Of a stretch of DNA of 10,595 nt, positions 1 through 6,669 are shown one piece after another. Positions within the stretch are counted from its first letter, which is position 1, and every line of letters starts with the position of its first letter. Position numbers and translations under genes: made by a program. The notes below the pieces were generated by a model that saw nothing but the letters and a program-made list of their open reading frames with translations, was not told the origin of the DNA and did no database searches. This DNA comes from Fidelibacterota bacterium (GTDB taxonomy: Bacteria > Fidelibacterota > Marinisomatia > Marinisomatales > TCS56): assembly GCA_013203015.1 (NCBI GenBank), contig JABMPO010000114.1:1-10595 (forward strand), written 5' to 3'.

Positions 1-30
1 ATTTTTCAGCATCGCCAATTTTAGCTGCTG

Positions 31-354
31 TTAGGACCGCTCTTCTTTTCCTAATCGCCAGTATGCTTCATCCAAAGAGATGTGGATTGTGCTTATATAG
101 GAATCAGCCATTAGGGCATCCTGATATTCCAGCACAGCCATGGCATAATCACCCTGATTAAAGTACATTTGGCCATCCATGAAATGGCTCAGAGCGTCGC
201 TGTCAATTTCCAATCGACCTGGAGGAATTTCTGCAGTGGGCATTTGGGGCTGGGGTTTCGGATTCTGAGAACAGGAAACAAGCACAAAAACACCTAATGC
301 CAGTGCACAAAATCTCACAATTGGTTTTATTTTAGTACTAACAGTTACATTCAT
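31..354 (-). CDS. Small TPR lipoprotein, possibly truncated
   Basis: Predicted 107-residue lipoprotein exported to an envelope membrane; function unknown. From the ATG at 354-352 the protein has a short basic N-terminus, a hydrophobic stretch (about residues 12-26) and a lipobox LVSC with the acylated cysteine at residue 28. A proline-rich linker follows, then one full tetratricopeptide repeat (about 56-89) and the first helix of a second, ending in LGKEERS at a TAA. An upstream in-frame TTG (420-418) would add 22 residues ahead of the signal peptide, so the ATG is preferred. Stopping in the middle of a TPR is odd. In another frame the sequence from base 37 to the window edge is open and reads VLTAAKIGDAEK, which itself looks TPR-like, so a frameshift or disrupted longer protein is possible. 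It lies 78 bases after the cyclase gene. That gap contains a GATAAT box (378-373) without a convincing -35 partner. Confidence 0.7.
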   Translation of the reverse strand: MNVTVSTKIKPIVRFCALALGVFVLVSCSQNPKPQPQMPTAEIPPGRLEIDSDALSHFMDGQMYFNQGDYAMAVLEYQDALMADSYISTIHISLDEAYWRLGKEERS

Positions 355-432
355 CTTCGTATTCCGCAAAATATTATCATTCCATAACAATGTAACCAAT
401 GAAACACTAAGAGTTCCCAAAGAAAATATGAT

Positions 433-2154
433 TTAAATCTCACTAGGATTGTGCATCAAGACCCCATTGCCACCCTTCCCTTTAACGCGATACATGGCGG
501 CATCAGCTCGCGCAATCATATCTTTGATCCTGTCAGCATCTTCCGGAAACTGTGCTAACCCAACACTGATTGTCATTCTTGCATCGACATTATCTTTGTT
601 AAATTTATGACCGGCTATGGACTTCACTATACGATCAGCAACAGCTTGGGCTTTTCGCTTATCGGTGTTAATAAGCAGAATGGCAAATTCCTCGCCGCCA
701 TAGCGAGCGATCACATCAATATTTCGAATACAAGATTTTAGAACGAGAGCGACAGTATACAAAACATAATCACCATACAAATGGCCATGATTGTCATTAA
801 TACGTTTAAATTTATCCAGATCCATCATCAGTAAAACCAAATCCTGTTGAAAGCGTAAAGAACGACTGATTTCCTCTTCAAAACGCTCAAGAAATGATTT
901 GTGATTCAGCAGCTCTGTTAATCCGTCGTGAGTTGCGTGTTGGTAAACGATTTGATATTTATCTGACCATTCCATCACAGCATAAATTGTCTGTGCCAGA
1001 GATTCCAACAACCATTGTTCCGATTCGCTATAGCTACGCGATGATAACCGTTCCAACACCAATGCACCTTGAGTAGCCGTTCCATTACCAATTGGAACTC
1101 CAACAACCGACATGAAATTGAATTGCTCGCCATCACCAGCAATAAACCGCCCGGTATCGTCATAATCCTTGTCCCAATAGGCAGTTCGAATCGGTTTTCC
1201 AGTTCGAACAGGTCGACCATGCAATGAATTTGATATCTTAAATTCTGCCTTTTCTGTAATATCTTCAGTAAATCCATCCACCAGTACAATCTTGGCTGTA
1301 TCATGATAGGTGCTACGCATTGATATGGTAAGTTTATCGTAAAAAAATAGCGAACGACATAATGTGCGTACGGCCTCAAAAATATCATTTCTGCTATTTT
1401 CAATATTTAATCGATTCAGCATATCGGTAATGCGAGCATGGTTTTCTCGGTCTGAAACTAATTCTTCCGTACGTTCTAGATTTTCAATCCCTTCGGATAC
1501 AAAAACTCCCAGACTGCTAATAATATCGCGATCACGCTCTTTAAACTTATTAAAATGATCGGAATATATCAGAAGCGCGCCAACTGTCGAATTTCGAAAT
1601 ATGATCCTAGTACCAAGAATACATTCACTGCCTAACCATTCATTCAGCGTTAATATATTGCTCCAGCTATCTCCCATTTCCTTTTGCTGGAACAGCATAC
1701 TATCCGGACTGGAAAGTAAAATCTTAAATAAGTCATTTTCCATTCCCACAAAATCATAGAACAGATCATCAGTGGCTTTTTGCAGGGTATACCCATTACT
1801 CATGGGATCGATCATGTAAACAGCGCTGGAAAAATCACTATTCATTGCCTGAAGAATGTCAAAAATATTTTCCAGCAGTTTATCATAATTATAACGACTC
1901 TGCCCAACACCGTGATTACCATTGAATGAATCGGTGGAATTATCGTCCAGTGATGCGATACTCGGACTGATCTTTTTAGTAATACCATTATTATAAAAAA
2001 GGGCAAACACAACTCCTAAAGCAATAATTATACGAGCCGCACTAAAAATTGCACCATCGGGCTTGGGAAAAATATAAAGTAAAACAAATAGTGTGACTAT
2101 CAGCAGGTTATACCATAACCTGGTGGAATCAATTTGAAATTTGGGAAGTCTCAT
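433..2154 (-). CDS. Membrane-anchored GAF-GGDEF diguanylate cyclase
   Basis: Predicted enzyme making cyclic di-GMP from two GTP at the inner membrane (573 residues). Two hydrophobic segments (about 13-30 and 36-54) form an N-terminal hairpin anchor. Two cytoplasmic regions follow that read like GAF sensor domains (about 93-225, more divergent, and 240-395), with a helical linker between them. The C-terminal GGDEF domain (about 405-568) looks complete: the metal-binding segment MMDLDKFKRIND (Asp445), an active-site GGEEF at 486-490 and a C-terminal MYRVKGKGGN element. RNID at 477-480 has the position and form of the RxxD inhibitory I-site, so product feedback inhibition is expected from family knowledge. 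No EAL domain is present. The ATG is at 2154-2152, 58 bases after the anti-sigma gene, with no normally spaced Shine-Dalgarno; instead the start codon lies in the loop of an inverted repeat. The ligands of the sensor regions cannot be told from sequence. Confidence 0.9.
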   Translation of the reverse strand: MRLPKFQIDSTRLWYNLLIVTLFVLLYIFPKPDGAIFSAARIIIALGVVFALFYNNGITKKISPSIASLDDNSTDSFNGNHGVGQSRYNYDKLLENIFDILQAMNSDFSSAVYMIDPMSNGYTLQKATDDLFYDFVGMENDLFKILLSSPDSMLFQQKEMGDSWSNILTLNEWLGSECILGTRIIFRNSTVGALLIYSDHFNKFKERDRDIISSLGVFVSEGIENLERTEELVSDRENHARITDMLNRLNIENSRNDIFEAVRTLCRSLFFYDKLTISMRSTYHDTAKIVLVDGFTEDITEKAEFKISNSLHGRPVRTGKPIRTAYWDKDYDDTGRFIAGDGEQFNFMSVVGVPIGNGTATQGALVLERLSSRSYSESEQWLLESLAQTIYAVMEWSDKYQIVYQHATHDGLTELLNHKSFLERFEEEISRSLRFQQDLVLLMMDLDKFKRINDNHGHLYGDYVLYTVALVLKSCIRNIDVIARYGGEEFAILLINTDKRKAQAVADRIVKSIAGHKFNKDNVDARMTISVGLAQFPEDADRIKDMIARADAAMYRVKGKGGNGVLMHNPSEI

Positions 2155-2162
2155 TTCCCAAA
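2140..2162 (-). promoter_or_regulatory. Inverted repeat enclosing the cyclase start codon
   Basis: Two perfect 8-base arms, TTTGGGAA and TTCCCAAA, flank a 7-base loop on the minus strand, and the loop begins with the ATG of the GAF-GGDEF gene. In mRNA this would form an 8-bp hairpin that shows the start codon in the loop and hides the only purine-rich sequence before it. It could act as a translational control element or a protein operator. It may also be coincidence, because one arm lies in coding sequence. Confidence 0.4.
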
Positions 2163-2212
2163 AATTACACAGACTATTTATCTATAAAAAGCTATGAATT
2201 AAATCAGTTTTT

Positions 2213-2746
2213 CTAATCATTTACCAGAATCATTTGATCTTGAAAATCATGATCTGGTAACGTTTTTGGTGCCGTTGTGGAATCAGGAGCCTCTAATTCA
2301 CCTTTTGCCAGTTGAGTGGTTGTAGTTGGTAAAACTTGCTGTTGCTCGGATTTGGCAATAACAGATGGAGGATTGATTTGTCCAGGTTGGTTTGGTATCA
2401 ATTCAAAAGCTACCACGATGATTGCAATTAACACAGCCCCGATCATTCCGGCATAAGCTGGAGTAAAACCAAATAGGGTAGCCGGTATTTTTTTCTCTAT
2501 AATGTCAGATCCTGGTTCTGCTATTTTGGCCGTTTCGACTCGCCGCATAAGGTCGGACATGAAGGTCGGCGAAGTATTTAGCTTGGGTAAGGAATTTAGT
2601 GAAGAAATTATTTGTCGCATGGATTCGACTTGCAGACTGCAATCGTTATTGGCAGACATGAATTCTTCAAATTCGGTACGCCGTAACTGACTCAAACTAC
2701 CTTCTAAATATTCAGAAATAAGATCCTCAAACTGATAACGATCCAT
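2213..2746 (-). CDS. Membrane-spanning anti-sigma factor (no zinc motif)
   Basis: Probable partner and inhibitor of the ECF sigma factor encoded just upstream (177 residues). The cytoplasmic N-terminal 55 residues have the helical layout of an anti-sigma domain: YLEGSL near residue 13, as in the YLDGEL-type sequences of zf-HC2 anti-sigma proteins, then charged helices. A basic linker leads to one transmembrane segment (about 93-117), and a Gln/Thr/Pro-rich tail of about 60 residues lies in the periplasm. The HxxxCxxC zinc ligands usual in this family are absent: the only cysteine is Cys36 and the only histidine, His166, is in the tail. Function is inferred from position, topology and the N-terminal resemblance. 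The ATG (2746-2744) is preceded by AAGGAG that overlaps the sigma gene stop, suggesting translational coupling over the 16-base gap. Confidence 0.75.
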   Translation of the reverse strand: MDRYQFEDLISEYLEGSLSQLRRTEFEEFMSANNDCSLQVESMRQIISSLNSLPKLNTSPTFMSDLMRRVETAKIAEPGSDIIEKKIPATLFGFTPAYAGMIGAVLIAIIVVAFELIPNQPGQINPPSVIAKSEQQQVLPTTTTQLAKGELEAPDSTTAPKTLPDHDFQDQMILVND

Positions 2747-2758
2747 CGATATAAGATT

Positions 2759-2764
2759 CTCCTT
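2759..2764 (-). promoter_or_regulatory. Shine-Dalgarno site of the anti-sigma gene
   Basis: AAGGAG on the minus strand, 12 bases before the anti-sigma ATG, with its first two bases being the end of the sigma gene TAA stop. The spacing is slightly long. The overlap places ribosomes finishing the sigma gene at the next initiation site, which fits balanced production of a sigma/anti-sigma pair. Confidence 0.55.
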
Positions 2765-3335
2765 ATTTTAAATCTTTTAATGCTTTCTGCAATTGTAACC
2801 GGGCACGATTGATCCTCGATTTTACCGTACCCAGTGGAACATCCACTATATTACTGATTTCTTCGTAAGAAAGTTCCTGAATATCACGTAAAATAATTAC
2901 AGTTCTGAAATGCAACGGCAACATCTGTATAGCCTGTTGAATTTGCTTACCGGCATAGTGACCATCAACTTTTTGTCCGGTCTCCGCCTCGGTAGCCGGT
3001 AGTTCATACTCCTGCTCTTGCCGACCCATTTGACTAAGATTTGTTACCTTGTGGCGCTTCCGTTTCCGTAATTCCGTTTTGGCAAGATTGCCGGCAATTG
3101 TGTATATCCAGGTCGAAAATTTGGCAATATTTCGATAATAATGGCGATGTGTAAACAATTTCAATAAAGTATCCTGAACTACATCCTCGGCCTGCTCTTC
3201 ATCATTTACAAATCGATAAGCAAAATTCAAAAGCCGATCACGATAACGGTTCACCAACTCCACATAAGCCTGTTCATCACCTTTTTGAAAACGGGCAATC
3301 AATTCTTCATCTGTATAAATGTAGGGACTATTCAT
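2763..3335 (-). CDS. ECF RNA polymerase sigma factor (RpoE-like)
   Basis: Extracytoplasmic-function sigma factor of 190 residues that directs RNA polymerase to a stress or envelope regulon. Region 2 spans about residues 20-92, with the DAYV-like start EQAYVELVNRYRD, the core-binding DEEQAEDVVQDTLLKLF (45-61) and the -10 recognition segment FSTWIYTIAGNLAKTELRKRKR (73-94, allowing for the break in quoting). A polar linker follows. Region 4 (about 130-185) holds LPLHFRTVIILRD and the helix-turn-helix LSYEEISNIVDVPLGTVKSR. The start is taken at ATG 3335-3333, which leaves TDEELIARFQKGD as a normal N-terminus. An ATG at 3392 would add 19 unlike residues and increase the overlap with holA to 65 bases. 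The chosen start overlaps the holA stop by 8 bases and has no clear Shine-Dalgarno, suggesting reinitiation. The anti-sigma gene follows directly. Its target promoters are unknown. Confidence 0.92.
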   Translation of the reverse strand: MNSPYIYTDEELIARFQKGDEQAYVELVNRYRDRLLNFAYRFVNDEEQAEDVVQDTLLKLFTHRHYYRNIAKFSTWIYTIAGNLAKTELRKRKRHKVTNLSQMGRQEQEYELPATEAETGQKVDGHYAGKQIQQAIQMLPLHFRTVIILRDIQELSYEEISNIVDVPLGTVKSRINRARLQLQKALKDLK

Positions 3336-4311
3336 TGAGCCCAAACAAGTTAAAGATAAAGAGCGATAATTCGTTTTCATCATTGATGACATAATTTTTT
3401 ATCCGGTAGTCAATTGCGCCCAATAATTCCAGCGCCTTTTCAATTTCAGCATAATTATAGCGTTGAGTAAATTCCGGTAATTTCTTTCTTACACTGGTTG
3501 ATAGTGGTATATAACCGGTTCGGGTTTGCGAAGTTCCAGCGGCTATTTTGATAAACAACATTTCTTGGAACAAGGCCGAAAGTTGATATAACAACGCTAT
3601 CAGAGAAATACCCTGTGCTAAAAGGGTTTTACCAAGTAAAATGGATCGGGATTCCTGTTTATTACCAATTGCAGTAATAAACTCCCATTGTCGGTGTTCA
3701 CGACGCCAACCGGAAAATTTTTTAACTAACTCAGCAGTGATTTCTTCCTCGTTCGTAAGTCCGAGACATATTTTTTCAACTTCATTGGCAGCATGATATA
3801 CCGAATCGCCAGCAATCTCCAGTACGGCAGAAATGACTTCCCCAGTCACTTGTTTTCCTCTTTCTTTGAAAAAATAGGCGATCCATTTTCGCAGTTCGGA
3901 CTCAAACGGTTTTGTCGTATTAATCGAGTTAATACTATTTCCGATGTCACGAATGATAGCATATTTACTTGAAAACTCGTCATCAATTATAACCAGACAA
4001 TGATTTGGAACCGGATTTTGACAATATTCAACTAACCGTTTCTTAAACGGATCGCGAATTTGATGGGCATTACGGAGAATAAACAACCGACGACTACTGA
4101 ATAAATCGGTCTTTAAAATCGATTCAATAATTTCACGGTTGCTAAGTTCATCCGGCATTAACAATTGTCGATCCACAACATCGGAACCAAAGAATGTCTG
4201 CTCAATTTCTTTGATGACAAACTGCTGCAAATAATGGTCATCGCCCTTCAACAGGTAGACCGGGTCGACTTTCCCGTCCTTGATTCTTCTGACAACAGTT
4301 TTCAATTCCAC
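3328..4311 (-). CDS. holA: DNA polymerase III delta subunit
   Basis: Delta subunit of the clamp-loader complex, which opens the beta sliding clamp and loads it on DNA in the cytoplasm. The 327-residue length fits the family. The N-terminus reads DPVYLLKGDDHYLQQFVIKE, a typical HolA opening. TDLFSSRRLFILRNA (68-82) matches the conserved segment carrying the clamp-contacting hydrophobic pair (Leu70-Phe71). The rest follows the AAA-like fold without a Walker A motif, then a helical collar domain from about residue 205, with LLYQLSALFQEML near 240-252 and DYRIKN near 301. The GTG at 4311-4309 is chosen because it lies 5 bases after the symporter stop, an in-frame stop lies a few codons upstream, and it gives the expected N-terminus. 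No clear Shine-Dalgarno is visible, so coupling to the upstream gene is likely. Confidence 0.92.
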   Translation of the reverse strand: MELKTVVRRIKDGKVDPVYLLKGDDHYLQQFVIKEIEQTFFGSDVVDRQLLMPDELSNREIIESILKTDLFSSRRLFILRNAHQIRDPFKKRLVEYCQNPVPNHCLVIIDDEFSSKYAIIRDIGNSINSINTTKPFESELRKWIAYFFKERGKQVTGEVISAVLEIAGDSVYHAANEVEKICLGLTNEEEITAELVKKFSGWRREHRQWEFITAIGNKQESRSILLGKTLLAQGISLIALLYQLSALFQEMLFIKIAAGTSQTRTGYIPLSTSVRKKLPEFTQRYNYAEIEKALELLGAIDYRIKNYVINDENELSLFIFNLFGLNE

Positions 4312-4316
4312 GTTAT

Positions 4317-5759
4317 TTATTTCAATTTTTTATTAATTAAACTAACAAATATTATTGATATTAATGCAATAATAAAACCAGGTACCAATGAATATAATAC
4401 ATTGCCAAAGGGAGAATTTTCCCAGATAATAACAGTAACAAAACCACTAATCATTCCGGCTAATACACCGTCTCTGGTAACTTTTTTCCACCACAGTGAT
4501 AATAATAAGGCAGGGCCAAAGGCGGCTCCCAAACCACCCCAGGCAAACAATACTTTATCAAAGATGGAATGCGGTAGGCGAGCCAGGAATATTGCTATAA
4601 TTCCGATTAACAATGTTATTATGCGGGAAATCAGCAATAAACGTTTTTGACTTATTTCAGGATTAAATGTCTGATGATAGACATCCTCTGAAATCGAAGA
4701 TGTTGTAACCAGAAGTTGGGAATCAGCAGTGGACATCATGGCTGCCAAAGCACCGCAAATTAAGATCCCCGCCAACCAAGCTGGAAATATTTCCAGTGCC
4801 AGTGCCGGCATCATTTTTTCAGGATCGGCAAATGAATCGGGACCAAAATAAGCCAATGCTACCAGCCCCATTAAAACGGCCCCACTATAAGCCAGAATCG
4901 CCCATACACCGGCAATTTTCTGTGCCACCTTAATTTCGCTTACCGACCTGATGCTCATATAACGCGCCAGTAAATGGGGCTGCCCCATGTATCCCAGGCC
5001 CACGCCAAATCCGCCCAGAATTCCGCTGAGTAATTTTAGGCCGCTACGCCCGCCGGTGATTGTTAAGAACTGCGGATTAATTTCGTTGATGCTGGCGGAA
5101 AGACCACTAAATCCCCCCAGTACAAAAAGTGTAACCAGCGGCAGAATTACCAGCGTTACCAGCATAATCCAACCCTGAATAAAATCCGTCCAAGCGACAG
5201 CAAAAAAACCGCCCATTAATGTGTAGAAAACGATGATAGCCGCTCCGATCAGTACTCCTGAAAAATGGGGCCAACCGAAAGCCGCTTCGAGCGATTTCCC
5301 GGCGGCATCAAATTGGGCAGCAATATAAAATGCAAAACAGAAGGTTATGATTGCTGTGGAAATCAAACGTAAAATGGGATCGGATTTTCTAAAGCGCAAT
5401 TCAAAAAAACGCGGCAATGTTAACGCACCCATTTTTTCACTTGCCACCCGTAATTTTTTGGCAATTAGCAACCAGGATGCCCAGATGCCGATTACACCAC
5501 CAATCGCTGTCCAAATGGCCGGTTCCAGTTTTAGACCAGATGGATCACCCAGCCCGGTGGCAAATGCAAGACCGGTCAACCCCAGCAACATCCAGCCGCT
5601 TTCACCAGAAGCCCGTTCGGAAAATGCCACAACCCAGGGACCTAACTTGCGTCCGGCCAGCAGGTAATCCGGAAGCGATTTAGTCATCCGGGAGGTTATT
5701 ATACCAACGATCAATATTCCAGTCAGATAAACGATAAATCCAACTGCTACTGCAGACAT
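4317..5759 (-). CDS. putP: Sodium/solute symporter, PutP family
   Basis: Inner-membrane sodium-coupled transporter of the SSS family (480 residues, about 13 membrane segments). It resembles E. coli PutP, the sodium/proline symporter, along its length: DYLLAGRKLGPWVVAFSERASG early, WTDFIQG near 190, GLGYMGQPHLLARYM near 254-268, and AAMMSTADSQLLVTTSSISEDVY near 339-361 (each shown only as a short piece). Ser343-Thr344 correspond to PutP Ser340-Thr341, sodium ligands in that family. Uncommonly, the PutP segment ASDMSGW reads ASGESGW here (50-56), so the essential Asp55 position is Gly and the next residue is Glu. Proline is the likeliest substrate, but a related solute is possible. The ATG is preceded by AAGGAG 5 bases away, the best ribosome site in the window, in a 70-base gap with a weak promoter candidate. 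holA follows after 5 bases. Confidence 0.88.
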   Translation of the reverse strand: MSAVAVGFIVYLTGILIVGIITSRMTKSLPDYLLAGRKLGPWVVAFSERASGESGWMLLGLTGLAFATGLGDPSGLKLEPAIWTAIGGVIGIWASWLLIAKKLRVASEKMGALTLPRFFELRFRKSDPILRLISTAIITFCFAFYIAAQFDAAGKSLEAAFGWPHFSGVLIGAAIIVFYTLMGGFFAVAWTDFIQGWIMLVTLVILPLVTLFVLGGFSGLSASINEINPQFLTITGGRSGLKLLSGILGGFGVGLGYMGQPHLLARYMSIRSVSEIKVAQKIAGVWAILAYSGAVLMGLVALAYFGPDSFADPEKMMPALALEIFPAWLAGILICGALAAMMSTADSQLLVTTSSISEDVYHQTFNPEISQKRLLLISRIITLLIGIIAIFLARLPHSIFDKVLFAWGGLGAAFGPALLLSLWWKKVTRDGVLAGMISGFVTVIIWENSPFGNVLYSLVPGFIIALISIIFVSLINKKLK

Positions 5760-5764
5760 TGATG

Positions 5765-5770
5765 CTCCTT
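5765..5770 (-). promoter_or_regulatory. Shine-Dalgarno site of putP
   Basis: AAGGAG on the minus strand with 5 bases before the ATG at 5759. It is the strongest ribosome site in the window and fixes the putP start. It shows that this organism uses Shine-Dalgarno initiation, which makes its absence at several neighbouring starts meaningful. Confidence 0.75.
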
Positions 5771-5791
5771 ACCAATCATGTTTTGTACCCC

Positions 5792-5820
5792 ATTAATTAC
5801 AGCACTCAAGTCGTTATCAA
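5792..5820 (-). promoter_or_regulatory. Candidate sigma-70 promoter before putP
   Basis: In the uppP-putP gap the minus strand has TTGATA (5820-5815) and ATTAAT (5797-5792) with a 17-base spacer, matching 5 of 6 and 4 of 6 bases of the general -35 and -10 consensus. The -10 lacks the well-conserved first T and second A. It would start a putP-holA-sigma transcript. AT-rich DNA produces such matches often, so this is weak evidence. Confidence 0.25.
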
Positions 5821-5829
5821 TGTTAGTAA

Positions 5830-6606
5830 TCAGGTTACAGAATAACCAATTAAAGTTATTAAACCAACAAACAGGCAGTAAATACCAAACCAGTGAAATT
5901 TCCCAGCTTTAAGAGTCTTTAAAAGCCATTTCAGGGCAAAAACACCAACAACCAGAGAAGTGAAAAAAGCGATGATATTTTCAATAGAAAAAATATTCGC
6001 ATTTGCGGTTGAAACAATTTCCAGACCGGTCAGTAAGCCAGCGCCAACAATAGCGGGAATTGCAAGTAAGAATGAAAACCGGGCTGCACTTTTGCTGCTG
6101 ATACCCAAAATTAATCCAGCGGCTATTGTGGAACCGGAGCGGGAAATTCCCGGTGTAATCGCCAGCGATTGAGCAATACCAATGATCAAACCATTGAAGT
6201 AAGTCAATTCTGCATTTTTCGCTTTAGCAAATCGCGTACTAATAAGAATAATACCGGTCAGCATCAAGGTCGCACCTACGAGAGCAATATTGTCGAAAGC
6301 TGCCGCAAACCAGTCTTTGAACAATAACCCCACCATAACGGCTGGTATTGTGCCTACAACCAAAACCAGTATCAGGTGCCGAGTCGACCGATCATGCAGT
6401 GAAAGCAGTATTTCTTTAATATCCTGCCAAAAAACAATAAGAATGCTAATCAGCGAACCAAGATGAACGGTTACTTCAAAAACCAGTCCGGGAGTAGAAA
6501 CACCGAGTAAATATTCAGCCAGTACCAGATGACCGGAGCTACTAATTGGTAGGAATTCTGTAAAACCTTGCAGAATACCCAGTAAGATTGAATCAAGAAT
6601 TGTCAT
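5830..6606 (-). CDS. uppP: Undecaprenyl-diphosphate phosphatase
   Basis: Integral membrane enzyme (BacA/UppP family) that removes a phosphate from undecaprenyl diphosphate, regenerating the lipid carrier used for peptidoglycan and other surface polymers; activity also gives bacitracin tolerance in the family. The 258 residues are of normal length. Both signature motifs are present: QGFTEFLPISSSGHL (13-27), with the (E/Q)xxxE motif Gln13/Glu17 and the conserved His, and TPGISRSGST (151-160), with the phosphate-binding Arg156. The remainder is a series of hydrophobic helices. The ATG at 6606-6604 gives the usual MTILDSILLG opening; an in-frame TTG three codons upstream is less likely. There is no evident Shine-Dalgarno, but an imperfect hairpin lies directly before the start. 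It is the fourth wall-related gene in a row. Confidence 0.95.
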   Translation of the reverse strand: MTILDSILLGILQGFTEFLPISSSGHLVLAEYLLGVSTPGLVFEVTVHLGSLISILIVFWQDIKEILLSLHDRSTRHLILVLVVGTIPAVMVGLLFKDWFAAAFDNIALVGATLMLTGIILISTRFAKAKNAELTYFNGLIIGIAQSLAITPGISRSGSTIAAGLILGISSKSAARFSFLLAIPAIVGAGLLTGLEIVSTANANIFSIENIIAFFTSLVVGVFALKWLLKTLKAGKFHWFGIYCLFVGLITLIGYSVT

Positions 6607-6608
6607 AA

Positions 6609-6638
6609 GCGTCAAATTTTAATCGCCAATTTAAACGC
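6609..6638 (-). promoter_or_regulatory. Imperfect hairpin in the uppP leader
   Basis: On the minus strand GCGTTTAAATT (6638-6628) can pair with AATTTGACGC (6618-6609), giving about ten pairs with one G-U and one bulged base around a 9-base loop. It ends two bases before the uppP ATG and covers the place where a ribosome site would lie. It could modulate translation. The stem is mostly A-T, so stability would be modest and chance is a fair alternative. Confidence 0.3.
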
Positions 6639-6669
6639 ATTGCCCTTCAGTAAAAAGGGGTAGGAACGA

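Noticed and set aside
411..421. GGAACT ahead of the lipoprotein gene as an ECF sigma -35 box
   Set aside because: The -35 core fits, but no convincing -10 element lies 15-17 bases downstream, so I do not annotate a promoter.
975..1403. 142-residue open frame on the minus strand within the cyclase gene
   Set aside because: It is in another frame of a gene with clear domain content, and its product shows no recognisable motif or organised composition.
3336..3392. Longer N-terminus of the ECF sigma factor from ATG 3392
   Set aside because: The extra 19 residues overlap holA and do not look like a sigma N-terminus; the ATG at 3335 gives the normal family opening.
4165..4650. 161-residue open frame on the plus strand across the holA-putP junction
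   Set aside because: It is antisense to two well-supported genes and has no recognisable domain; other plus-strand frames in the window are shadows in the same way.
6643..6659. CCCTT/AAGGG inverted repeat after pgeF as a terminator
   Set aside because: The stem is only 5 bp and is not followed by a T-run on the transcribed strand, so it does not meet the form of an intrinsic terminator.
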